64,000 nt of DNA from Mycobacterium sp. E2479 (lineage in GTDB: Bacteria; Actinomycetota; Actinomycetes; Mycobacteriales; Mycobacteriaceae), in contig NZ_LZJR01000130.1 in assembly GCF_001667925.1 (NCBI RefSeq), positions 1 to 64,000 on the forward strand. The letters are read 5' to 3'. Positions 42,370-50,536 of the stretch are shown piece after piece. The notes below the pieces were generated by a model. That model was not told the origin of the DNA and made no database searches. It was given only the letters and a program-made list of their open reading frames with translations. Made by a program: the position numbers and the translations under genes. Every line of letters starts with the position of its first letter. Position 1 is the first letter of the stretch.

Positions 42370-43506
42370 TCACCGCCCGTCGGGTCGGCGCCCGGCCGCG
42401 GTGGTCAAAAACTGGTCGATGATGCCCTGCACGCGCCGGGAGAAGATGTGGCCGACGTGGCTTCCGTCGTACCAATACAGCTGACCGCCCCAGCGTTCGT
42501 GCAACGCGTTGGCGGGCTCGCGCATCGCCATCCGGTCGTGCCACGCCCCGACGATGAGCCGGCGATCCGGCGGCGGAGACGGAGTCACCGCCAACGGGTC
42601 GATCACCGAGGTCAGCTGGGTGACCACGGGCGATTCCAGCAACTCGCGGAATCCGTCGCGCGACGATCCCCACCGTTGCAGGTGCCGCGCGATCATCCCG
42701 TTGAGCCCCAGGATCGGCGTGCACAGGGCCACCGCGTCGATCTGCTTCTCCAGGTGGGAAACCAGCGCAGCCACCGGAGTGCCCATCGAAATCCCGGCCA
42801 CTACAACGGCGGTGGCCTGCGGCTGCACCCAGCGCACGACCGCACGAACCTCGGACACCACGCGCATCATGCCCGCCACATTGCCCAACGGATCCATGTC
42901 GGGATACGCCGGCCACTGGCGTCGGCGGCAGCCGTGGCCGGGCTGCACCGGTAGCGCGACGTTGAAGCCCAGCTTGTGATGGATGTGTCCAATCCGGGAC
43001 AACAGCAGGTCTTCGTCGCCGCCTTGGCCGGCCCCGTGCACCCATACCAGCCAAGGCCGGGGCCCGTCGTGGTGCCGACACAGGCGCACCACTGCTCGTG
43101 CGGGGCCGCCCAGTCCGTCGGCCTCCAGCGTTGCCGGCAACGCGGGGTCGTGCTCGAAGGTCATGCATTCATATGACAGACCCGCGAGGCTGCGCTTGCG
43201 TATCGAGGTTGCCCGCAACGGTTTCGGATCGGCGTGGGCCAGGTCAATACCCAGCGACGACAGTTCGTCGGCCGCCGCGGTACACGCATCCAGCGGCCGA
43301 ATCGGCGCGGGAGTACCGCTCAGCAGTGAAAAGGCGCTCAGCACCAGTTCGTCGAGCATCGCCTCGCCGAACTGACGCGCACCGCGTGGCGATAGGGGCG
43401 CCCAGCCGGTTGACTCACGCAACCCGGCCACGGTGCGCGGCATCAGCATTCCCAATTCGCGGGCCACGCCTTGAGCCAGGCTTAGTCCACTCATTGCCGT
43501 CGCCAT
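42370..43506 (-). CDS. Alpha/beta-hydrolase
   Basis: The protein has 378 residues from ATG 43506 (MATAMSGLSLAQGV). The oxyanion/first strand VWVHGAGQGGD and nucleophile elbow VVAGISMGTPVAAL keep a complete G-x-S-x-G. Other triad residues are likely in PVVTQLTSVIDPLA and the C-terminal YDGSHVGHIF (His). An unusually long N-terminal segment (about 160 residues) precedes the hydrolase core, a layout seen in uncharacterised actinobacterial hydrolases. It starts the minus operon 43506-40946, downstream of a flavoprotein remnant. Confidence 0.85.
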   Translation of the reverse strand: MATAMSGLSLAQGVARELGMLMPRTVAGLRESTGWAPLSPRGARQFGEAMLDELVLSAFSLLSGTPAPIRPLDACTAAADELSSLGIDLAHADPKPLRATSIRKRSLAGLSYECMTFEHDPALPATLEADGLGGPARAVVRLCRHHDGPRPWLVWVHGAGQGGDEDLLLSRIGHIHHKLGFNVALPVQPGHGCRRRQWPAYPDMDPLGNVAGMMRVVSEVRAVVRWVQPQATAVVVAGISMGTPVAALVSHLEKQIDAVALCTPILGLNGMIARHLQRWGSSRDGFRELLESPVVTQLTSVIDPLAVTPSPPPDRRLIVGAWHDRMAMREPANALHERWGGQLYWYDGSHVGHIFSRRVQGIIDQFLTTAAGRRPDGR

Positions 43507-43519
43507 GTCGCCCGCCCTG

Positions 43520-43714
43520 CTAGGCCAGTTTGAAACCGGTGTATCCGCCGGCAGCGATTTCATCGCAGCGGCGCCGATATTCGGGTATGCCGCCGGTGTT
43601 CTTGCATCGCCCAGTCGCCAGTCGCGAAGGTGTGCGAGGGGGTGACGTTGAGCCCGGGGCGTGGCTTTCCTTCAGTCGCCGGATGTGTTCCAGCTCGTCA
43701 GCCGCTGTCGTCAT
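43520..43714 (-). pseudogene. Flavin-containing monooxygenase remnant (N- and C-terminal ends joined)
   Basis: A 64-codon frame from ATG 43714 begins MTTAADELEHIRRLKESH and ends GGIPEYRRRCDEIAAGGYTG then FKLA. The tail closely follows the C-terminus of Baeyer-Villiger/flavin-containing monooxygenases (typically G-x-Y-R-x-x-C-D-E-V-A-A-N-G-Y-E-G-F). The remaining 400-500 residues, including both dinucleotide-binding motifs, are absent. It lies 13 bases before the hydrolase start. It may still be translated, but I treat it as a deletion remnant. Confidence 0.5.
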
Positions 43715-43755
43715 TTCACTCCTTGCTGGGCGCGGGCCGAACCTGCTGAAATCTA

Positions 43756-43774
43756 TACTGTAACGAATTTAGTA
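43756..43774. promoter_or_regulatory. Proposed 19-bp TetR-regulon operator, copy 3, with TATACT -10
   Basis: TACTGTAACGAATTTAGTA has half sites TACTGTAAC and TACTAAATT around a central G. TATACT at 43754-43759 is a good -10 hexamer overlapping the left half. It stands between the flavoprotein remnant and the Rieske remnant, both presumably former regulon members. Confidence 0.65.
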
Positions 43775-43801
43775 TCAACGATCTCGAGAGGCGCCGGCCG
43801 T

Positions 43802-44102
43802 GAAAGTGCCTTCACCTGGAAAGTTACGGGTTGGTTCATGGTCGGCTGGTCTCGGGAGTTTCCCGCCGGCGAAGTCCGACCCCTGCACTACTTCAGCGCG
43901 AATCTGGTGGCCTACCGCGATGACCGGGGTGAGCTGCACATCTTGGAAGCACATTGCAAGCACCTCGGCGTGCACCCACGGCCGCATCACCGAAATCGAT
44001 GGCAGAAAAGTTTTCATTGACGCTACTATGACAGCCGCCGATGGAACCGTGCTCACCGAGGCCAACGGCCTGATGGTTCGTTTGCTACCCCACCAGCCGT
44101 GA
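43802..44102 (+). pseudogene. Chimeric remnant: Rieske N-terminus fused to thioesterase C-terminus
   Basis: From 43802 a frame encodes a Rieske oxygenase N-terminus (TWKVTGWFMVGWSREFPAGE, later AHCKHLGVH), ending in the middle of the Rieske domain just after its first Cys-x-His; no Cys-x-x-His follows. At about 43970 the sequence passes, in another frame, to HGRITEIDGRKVFIDATMTA and LTEANGLMVRLLPH, matching the end of a PaaI-type thioesterase. The join is out of frame, so neither protein can be made. The downstream FadD gene starts at once, with overlapping bases. Confidence 0.6.
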
Positions 44103-44110
44103 GAGGCATG

Positions 44111-45763
44111 ATGTCCGACAGCACAACAACATTCACCGTTCCGGCGGTCGCGAAGGCCGTCGCCGCCGCGATCCCCGATCGGGAGCTGATCGTCCAGGGG
44201 AACCGGCGCTACACCTACCGGCAGGTGATCGAACGATCCAACCGGCTGGCCGCATACCTGCACTCGCGGGGTTTGGGCTGCCACACCGAGCGCTCCGCGC
44301 TGAGCGGCCACCAGGTGGGCCAGGACCTGCTCGGGCTGTACGCCTACAACGGGAACGAATTCGTCGAGGCGTTGCTGGGCAGCTTCGAGGCGCGGGTCGC
44401 CCCGTTCAACGTCAACTTCCGCTACGTCAAGAGCGAGCTGCAATACCTGTTGGCGGACTCCGGGGCGACCGCGTTGCTCTACCACGCCGCGTTCGCGCCG
44501 CGAGTGGCCGAGATCTTGCCGGACCTGCCGCAGCTGCGCGTGCTGATCCAGATCGCCGACGACTCGGGCAACGAGTTGATCTACGGCGCAATCGATTACG
44601 AGGCCGCACTGGCGTCTGCGCCCCCCGACCCGCCGCCGGTGCAGCACTCCCCCGACGACCTGTACGTCCTGTACACCGGTGGCACAACCGGGATGCCGAA
44701 GGGCGTGTTGTGGCGCCAGCACGACATCTTCATGACGTCCTTCGGCGGCCGGAATCTCATGACCGGCGAGCCGTCGAACTCGATCGAGGAGATCGTCGAA
44801 CGCGCCGCCTCAGGTCCGGGCACCAAGCTGATGATTCTGCCCCCGCTTATCCACGGTGCGGCCCAGTGGAGTGTGATGACCGCGATCACCACGGGGCAAT
44901 CCGTCGTGTTTCCCACCGTCGTCGATCACCTGGACGCCGACGACGTGGTGCGCACCATCGAGCGAGAAAAAGTCACGGTGGTGACGGTTGTCGGCGATGC
45001 GATGGCGCGCCCGTTGATCGCCGCGATCGAGAAGGGGATCGCCGACGTGTCGTCGCTGGCCGTCGTCGCCAACGGTGGTGCTCTGCTGACCCCGTACGTC
45101 AAGCGTCGCTTGATCGAAACGCTGCCGAACGCCGTCGTCGTCGACGGTGTCGGATCGTCGGAGACCGGGGCGCAGATGCACCACATGTCGACCTCGAAAG
45201 CGGTAGCGACCGGCACGTTCAACGCGGGGCCGGACACCTTCGTGGCCGCCGAGGACCTGACCGCGATCTTGGAACCGGGCCACGACGGGATGGGTTGGCT
45301 GGCGCAACGGGGTTACGTTCCGCTGGGCTACAAGGGCGATGCGGCCAAGACGGCCAAGACATTTCCGGTCATCGGCGGTGTCCGGTACGCCGTCCCCGGT
45401 GACCGCGCGCGCCACGGTACCGACGGCTCGATCGAATTGCTGGGCCGGGATTCGGTGACGATCAACTCCGGCGGCGAGAAGATCTTCGTCGAGGAGGTCG
45501 AAACGGCCATCGCGTCGCATCCGGCGGTGGCCGACGTCGTGGTCGCCGGCCGGCCGAGCGAGCGGTGGGGCCAGGAGGTCGTTGCCGTGGTGGCGCTCGC
45601 TCCAGGGGCCGGTGTCGAGTCCGAGGAGCTGGTGGCGCACGCCGCGCAGACGCTGGCGCGGTACAAACTCCCCAAGGCCATCGTGTTCCGTCCGGTCATC
45701 GAGCGCAGCCCGTCCGGCAAAGCTGACTACCGGTGGGCGCGCGAGCAGGCGGTTAATGGCTGA
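44111..45763 (+). CDS. AMP-forming acyl-CoA synthetase (FadD-like)
   Basis: The protein has 550 residues from ATG 44111, with GAGAGG 4 bases upstream; ATG 44108 and GTG 44099 are alternatives. Motifs are YVLYTGGTTGMPKGVLWR (P-loop, about residue 185), DGVGSSETGAQM, GVRYAVPGDRARHGTDG, the hinge LLGRDSVTINSGGEKIFVEE, and catalytic Lys in SPSGKADYRWARE. It is closely similar to the ligase at 52413 (GKADYRWA, GGEKVFVEE), so the two likely act on related acids. The pseudogene ahead of it may once have been its operon partner. Confidence 0.93.
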   Translation: MSDSTTTFTVPAVAKAVAAAIPDRELIVQGNRRYTYRQVIERSNRLAAYLHSRGLGCHTERSALSGHQVGQDLLGLYAYNGNEFVEALLGSFEARVAPFNVNFRYVKSELQYLLADSGATALLYHAAFAPRVAEILPDLPQLRVLIQIADDSGNELIYGAIDYEAALASAPPDPPPVQHSPDDLYVLYTGGTTGMPKGVLWRQHDIFMTSFGGRNLMTGEPSNSIEEIVERAASGPGTKLMILPPLIHGAAQWSVMTAITTGQSVVFPTVVDHLDADDVVRTIEREKVTVVTVVGDAMARPLIAAIEKGIADVSSLAVVANGGALLTPYVKRRLIETLPNAVVVDGVGSSETGAQMHHMSTSKAVATGTFNAGPDTFVAAEDLTAILEPGHDGMGWLAQRGYVPLGYKGDAAKTAKTFPVIGGVRYAVPGDRARHGTDGSIELLGRDSVTINSGGEKIFVEEVETAIASHPAVADVVVAGRPSERWGQEVVAVVALAPGAGVESEELVAHAAQTLARYKLPKAIVFRPVIERSPSGKADYRWAREQAVNG

Positions 45764-45782
45764 CCGGCCACGCCATGTCTCC

Positions 45783-45801
45783 TACTGTAATGATTACAGT
45801 A
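45783..45801. promoter_or_regulatory. Proposed 19-bp TetR-regulon operator, copy 4 (perfect palindrome)
   Basis: TACTGTAATGATTACAGTA is an exact 9-1-9 palindrome and the best copy in the window. It lies 20 bases after the FadD stop and 54 bases before the P450 start, so it should control the P450-CoA-transferase-thiolase transcript. Confidence 0.75.
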
Positions 45802-45855
45802 CGATCTTACGAGTCAGGTGTTCGATCGTGCTGAGATCAAGATGCGGGAGATCAG

Positions 45856-47064
45856 GTGACGACCAACGTTCACACCGCCACCGGTGCCGGCGACGAGACC
45901 GTCAGCCTGCGTGACCCCTACCCGTTCTTCGCCCGCAAGCGGCGGGAGGCCGGCGTGTTCGCCGGCACGGTGATGAACTACTCCAAGACGCCGGAGTCGC
46001 TGCGGCCCAAGCAGGAATACTCCGCGATGTCGTTCGACGTGGTCAATGCGGTCCTCCGGGATAGCCGGGTGTTCAGTTCCAAGCCGTACAACAAGACCAT
46101 CGGCCTGTTCATGGGTCCGACGATTCTGGCGATGGAGGGCAAGAAACATCGCGAACACCGCAACCTGGTATCCGCGGCATTCAAGTCCAAGGCACTGGCC
46201 CGCTGGGAGCCCACCATCGTGCGGCCGATCTGCAATGCCCTTATCGACGAGTTCATCAAGACCGGTCACGCCGACCTGATCCGCGACTTAACCTTCGAAT
46301 TCCCCACCCGCGTCATCGCCCAGCTACTGGGACTGCCGGCCGACGACCTGCCGATGTTCCGCAGGCGCGCCGTGCAATTGATCAGCTACCACGTCAACTA
46401 CGAAGGCGCCCTCGAGGCCTCCACCGCACTCAAGGATTATTTCGTCGAGCAGATCGAACAGCGCAAGTCCAAGCCCACCGACGACATCATCGGTGATCTG
46501 GTCACCGCGGAGATCGACGGCGAAAAGCTCACCGACGAAGCCATTTACTCGTTCCTTCGGCTACTGCTACCCGCCGGCCTGGAGACCACCTACCGCTCGT
46601 CGGGAAACCTGTTGTATCTGCTCTTGACGCACCCCGATCAATTCGCCGCGCTGCAAGCCGACCGGGAGCTGCTGGCACCGGCCATCGAGGAAGGACTGCG
46701 CTACGAGACACCGCTGACCGTCGTGCAACGCTTCACGACCGAAGATACCGAGGTGGAAGGTGTACAGATTCCGGCACGTTCGGTGATTGGAGTATGCATC
46801 GGTTCGGCGAACCGCGACGAACACCGCTGGGAACGCTCCGAAGAGTTCGACATCTTCCGTAAGCACACGCCACACATTTCCTTCGCCGCCGGTGAGCACA
46901 CCTGCCTGGGTTTGCATCTGGCCCGGCTGGAAACGCGCGTCGCGATGGAATGCCTGCTGGACCGGCTGACCAATGTCACCTTGCTGGCCGACGATGATCC
47001 GCACATCCACGGCCAGCCGTTCCGGTCACCGAATGCGCTTCCGGTGACGTTCGACGCGAAGTAG
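45856..47064 (+). CDS. Cytochrome P450
   Basis: The protein has 402 residues from GTG 45856, with GGGAGA 6 bases upstream. The I-helix is LPAGLETTYRSSG, the K-helix EEGLRYETPL, and the heme loop FAAGEHTCLGLHLARLE with Cys about 350. It is a clear paralog of the P450 at 32784, which belongs to a different operon. It starts an operon followed by a CoA-transferase and a thiolase pseudogene, under the palindrome at 45783. The substrate is unknown. Confidence 0.93.
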   Translation: MTTNVHTATGAGDETVSLRDPYPFFARKRREAGVFAGTVMNYSKTPESLRPKQEYSAMSFDVVNAVLRDSRVFSSKPYNKTIGLFMGPTILAMEGKKHREHRNLVSAAFKSKALARWEPTIVRPICNALIDEFIKTGHADLIRDLTFEFPTRVIAQLLGLPADDLPMFRRRAVQLISYHVNYEGALEASTALKDYFVEQIEQRKSKPTDDIIGDLVTAEIDGEKLTDEAIYSFLRLLLPAGLETTYRSSGNLLYLLLTHPDQFAALQADRELLAPAIEEGLRYETPLTVVQRFTTEDTEVEGVQIPARSVIGVCIGSANRDEHRWERSEEFDIFRKHTPHISFAAGEHTCLGLHLARLETRVAMECLLDRLTNVTLLADDDPHIHGQPFRSPNALPVTFDAK

Positions 47065-47085
47065 GAGTGAGGATATGGTCTTGAA

Positions 47086-48315
47086 ATGACCAAAGTCATG
47101 ACGGGCTTTCGGGTCCTCGAACTCGCGCAGTTCACCTTCGTTCCCGCGGCGGGTGCCATCCTCGCCGACTGGGGAGCGGACGTCATCAAAGTCGAACACC
47201 CGGCACGCGGCGATACTCAGCGTGGGTTCCTGAATATGGGTGGGATTCAAATCGATCCGGAACGGCACCCGCTGATGGAGCATCCCAACCGCGGCAAACG
47301 CAGCGTCGGGATCGACGTCTCCACACCGGGCGGTCAGGAAGTGATCTACGAGCTGGCCAAGACCGCGGATGTGTTCCTGACCAACTACATGCCCGCGCAA
47401 CGCCAGAAGCACAAGTTCGATGTCGAGCACATTCGCGCGGTGAACCCGAACATCGTGTACGCCCGCGGCTCGGCTTACGGCGATAAAGGAGCCGAGCGCG
47501 ATACCGGCGGCTATGACGGCACGGCGTTCTGGACGCGCAGCGGCATTGGATACGCCCTGACGCCCGAGGAGCTGGGCGGCGCACTGGGACAAGGCATTCC
47601 CGCTTTCGGCGATTCGATCGGCGGCATGTTCATCGCCGGCGGCATCTCGGCCGCCCTGCTGCATCGCGAGCGCACCGGCGAAGCCGTCGAACTCGACGTG
47701 TCGCTGCTGAGCACCGCCTGGTGGGCGGCCGGCGCGAGCGTGACGCAGGGCATGGAGACCGGCGAGGTCATGCGCACTCCCATGCCGGGTTCCGCCACTG
47801 CCATGTCGGTGAATCCGTTCATGGGCAACTACGAAACCTCCGACGGCGGCACGATCAACCTGTGCATCATCAGCCCGACCGGGCTGATCCGCGACACTTT
47901 CGAACACCTGGGCATTCCCGAGGCGGCCGACGACCCGCGCTTCGCCGACGTGCTGCCGCTGATCCAGAACGCGAATGCTGCGGCCGAGCTGATTGCGAAG
48001 GCCTTCGCCGCCAAGCCGTTTGACTACTGGCGGCAGCACCTCAAGACGATGAAGGGCCAATGGGCGCCGTTCCAGAGCCTCCTCGACCTGGTCGACGACG
48101 AGCAGGCGATCGCCAACGACATGATCGCCGAAGTCGGGCTCGCCAGTGGCGGCAAGCCGTTCCGCGTGGTCCGCGGCCCCGTTCAGTTCAATCACGAGCC
48201 GTTGACGACGACCCGGGCGCCCCAGGCCAGTGAGCATACCGAGCTGGTCCTGATGGAGCTCGGGATGGACTGGGACCGGATTGAGCAACTCAAGAATGCG
48301 GGAGCTATTGCGTGA
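47086..48315 (+). CDS. Family III CoA-transferase (CaiB/BaiF)
   Basis: This 409-residue protein has a single CaiB/BaiF domain: GFRVLELAQFTFVPAAGAIL and ADVIKVEHPARGDTQR at the N-terminus, and catalytic Asp in AVELDVSLLSTAWW near residue 206. The mobile glycine loop and C-terminal helix (HTELVLMELGMDWDRIEQL) are present. Enzymes of this type use succinyl-CoA or another acyl-CoA to activate a carboxylate, or act as 2-methylacyl-CoA racemases; the long GGYDGTAFWTRSG loop supports the transferase group. The next gene overlaps by GTGA. Confidence 0.9.
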   Translation: MTKVMTGFRVLELAQFTFVPAAGAILADWGADVIKVEHPARGDTQRGFLNMGGIQIDPERHPLMEHPNRGKRSVGIDVSTPGGQEVIYELAKTADVFLTNYMPAQRQKHKFDVEHIRAVNPNIVYARGSAYGDKGAERDTGGYDGTAFWTRSGIGYALTPEELGGALGQGIPAFGDSIGGMFIAGGISAALLHRERTGEAVELDVSLLSTAWWAAGASVTQGMETGEVMRTPMPGSATAMSVNPFMGNYETSDGGTINLCIISPTGLIRDTFEHLGIPEAADDPRFADVLPLIQNANAAAELIAKAFAAKPFDYWRQHLKTMKGQWAPFQSLLDLVDDEQAIANDMIAEVGLASGGKPFRVVRGPVQFNHEPLTTTRAPQASEHTELVLMELGMDWDRIEQLKNAGAIA

Positions 48316-49263
48316 CCCCCAGTAGCAACGATGTCGCCGTCATCGGCGTGGGGCTACACCCGTTCGGGCGTTTCGAGGGCAAGTCGGCGATGCAGATGGG
48401 CGTCGACGCCATCCTTGCGGCGGTCGCCGATGCCGGTATCGCTTGGCGGGACGTCGAGTTCGCCACCGGGGGGAGCTGGACGGTGGCCAACCCGGACGCG
48501 ATCGTCGGCATGGTCGGTCTGACCGGCATCCCGTTCACCAACGTGTTCAATGCATGCGCGACCGCCGCCAGCGCCGCCAAGGCGTGCGCCGACGGTATTC
48601 GATTGGGCGACTACGACATCGGGATGGCCGTCGGCCTGGACAAGCACCCCCGCGGGGCGTTCACCGAGGACCCCGCCCTGGTCGGAATGCCGCGCTGGTA
48701 TGCAGAGAACGGGCAGTACCTGACCACCCAGTTCTTCGGCATGAAGGCCAACCGCTACCTGCACGAGCACGGCATCTCCCAGCAGACCCTGGCCAACGTT
48801 GCCGCCAAGAACTTCCGCAACGGCGCCATAAACCCCAACGCGTTTCGCCGGAGACCGATCTCCGAAGAAGATATCCTGAATTCGGCGATGCTCAATTACC
48901 CGCTGACCCAATACATGTTCTGCGCCCCCGACGAGGGCGATGTGATCCAGTTGCAGGACACCGACGCCGGCGCCGAGGTCATCCACATGGCCGAGTGCGG
49001 CTTCTGCGAGCATGGCGATCAGGAGAAAGCTCCTAGCCGACGGCGCCACCGAGATCAACGGCGCGATGCCGGTCAACACCGACGGCGGGCTGATCGCCAA
49101 CGGCGAGCCCATCGGCGCCTCCGGTCTGCGGCAGATCCATGAAATCGTGCGCCAACTTCGCGGTGAGGCGGGCCATCGCCAGGTGCCCGGCCGCCCTAAG
49201 GTGGGATTCACCCAGTTGTACGGCGCGCCGGGCACCGCCGCCGCGACCATCCTCACCACCTGA
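48312..49263 (+). pseudogene. Thiolase/lipid-transfer protein (Ltp-like), frameshifted with internal deletion
   Basis: From GTG 48312 (GTGA-coupled) the thiolase-fold frame reads NDVAVIGVGLHPFGRFEGKS, FNACATAASAAKACADG (nucleophile-type Cys) and HMAECGFCEHGDQEK, then loses frame. One base removed from the AAA at 49025-49027 would restore LLADGATEINGAMPVNTDGG through GASGLRQIHE to the end at 49263. Joined, the product would have about 316 residues; Ltp thiolases have 380-395, so about 70 residues between YMFCAPDEG and IQLQDTDAG are also missing. A beta-keto cleavage or retro-aldol step is therefore lost unless another gene supplies it. Confidence 0.8.
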
Positions 49264-49342
49264 CGACAGCCCTTGCGCCGTACGTGAACTGGTGGCGACG
49301 ACACGCCGAAGGCAGCCGCCGTCAAATCACGTTCGGCGCAAG

Positions 49343-50536
49343 CTAGGAGGCTTTTCGCGCGAGCGGCGCGTACGCCGGCTTGCCCAGGCCCAGCACGTAT
49401 TGCGCGATCATGTTGCGGAACACCTCCAAGGTCCCGCCGTAGATCCCGACCAGCGGGGCGAATCGATACACGTACTCCGCGGCCCCGTTGTCGGCCGCGC
49501 CGTCCGTGCCCTGCGGCAGCACCGACGCGGTGCCCAGGATGTCCATCAGGTCCGGGGAGATGTCACGCATCGTCTGCGCCAGGGCGACGCGGCCGAAAAT
49601 GCTGGGCGCGCTCAATGACGCTTCCATCCGCGCGGCGCTGCGCCCCAAGCGATATGCCACCGATGAATCATCGATGAGCCTGTGCCCGTTCGGATCCCGC
49701 TCGCCGACCTTTGCTGCGGCCTTGTCCAGGGCGTCGGCCATGAAACCGGCCTGGTGCATCATGATCGACACATCCTGCAGCCCGTCCGGGGCGGCCGCAA
49801 CGGCTCCGTGCTCGGTGTTGAGGGGTTCACGCAACACCGTCCATCCCGCGTTCACGTCGCCCAGGCGGTACTTGTCGTCGACGCGCACGTCGCTGTAGTA
49901 GACGATGTTGGTGCGGTCGCCGTCGACGGTGCGAATGCCCTGAATCTCGATGCCCGGAGAGTTCAACGGAACCAGGAACATGGTCAGGCTCTTGTGCTTC
50001 TGCGCGTCCGGATCGGTATTGGTGATGAGGAAAACGTATTGGCAGTTGTGCGCACCGGTGGTGAACATCTTGGAGCCATTGATAATCCAGCTGTTGCCGT
50101 CACGCACCGCACGGGTCTTGCAGGTGGCGATGTCGGAACCGCCTTCTGGTTCGGTGTAGCCCAGGCATAGCCGTACGTGCCCGCTGAAGACACCTGGTAG
50201 CACTTCGTCCTGCAATGCGGCAGAGCCGAACTTCGCGACCGACCGGGCCACCATGGCGGTGGTACCCCAGGTCACCCAGGGCACATGTGCGCGTCGCTTT
50301 TCCAGCTCCCAGATGCGGCGACGCAGCCGGCTGAAGCCACCGTCAGCCTCCGGCTTCCATTCGCGCTCAAGGTAACCGGCGGCACCGAACGCCAGGTGCA
50401 CTCCTTCGTCGAAGTTGTCGCCCGTTTCCCGGTCCCGGCGCCTGACCTCTTCTGTCACGTGGGTTCGCAGGAACTCACGCGCTTCGTCGAGGAAGCGCTG
50501 ATCGTCGTCGGACAGCATGACTCGTGAGAAATCCAC
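49343..50536 (-). CDS. Acyl-CoA dehydrogenase, large-subunit type
   Basis: The protein has 397 residues from GTG 50536, directly after the upstream TAA. LGYTEPEGGSDIATCKTRA and NGSKMFTTGAHNCQYVFLIT are the flavin/substrate loops; the C-terminal YGGTLEVFRNMIAQYVLGLG is the large-subunit signature. Most similar in style to the FadE proteins of steroid-ring or side-chain clusters. It probably pairs with the upstream product (50537). It is the last gene of the six-gene minus operon beginning at 56151. Confidence 0.9.
   Translation of the reverse strand: MDFSRVMLSDDDQRFLDEAREFLRTHVTEEVRRRDRETGDNFDEGVHLAFGAAGYLEREWKPEADGGFSRLRRRIWELEKRRAHVPWVTWGTTAMVARSVAKFGSAALQDEVLPGVFSGHVRLCLGYTEPEGGSDIATCKTRAVRDGNSWIINGSKMFTTGAHNCQYVFLITNTDPDAQKHKSLTMFLVPLNSPGIEIQGIRTVDGDRTNIVYYSDVRVDDKYRLGDVNAGWTVLREPLNTEHGAVAAAPDGLQDVSIMMHQAGFMADALDKAAAKVGERDPNGHRLIDDSSVAYRLGRSAARMEASLSAPSIFGRVALAQTMRDISPDLMDILGTASVLPQGTDGAADNGAAEYVYRFAPLVGIYGGTLEVFRNMIAQYVLGLGKPAYAPLARKAS

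Noticed and set aside
45783..45801. KstR or KstR2 box at the perfect palindrome
   Set aside because: The sequence lacks the AAC/GTT core of KstR and the CAAG/CTTG core of KstR2 boxes.
47026..48288. Minus-strand frame of 420 codons opposite the CoA-transferase
   Set aside because: Shadow frame without motifs; the plus-strand CoA-transferase is unmistakable.
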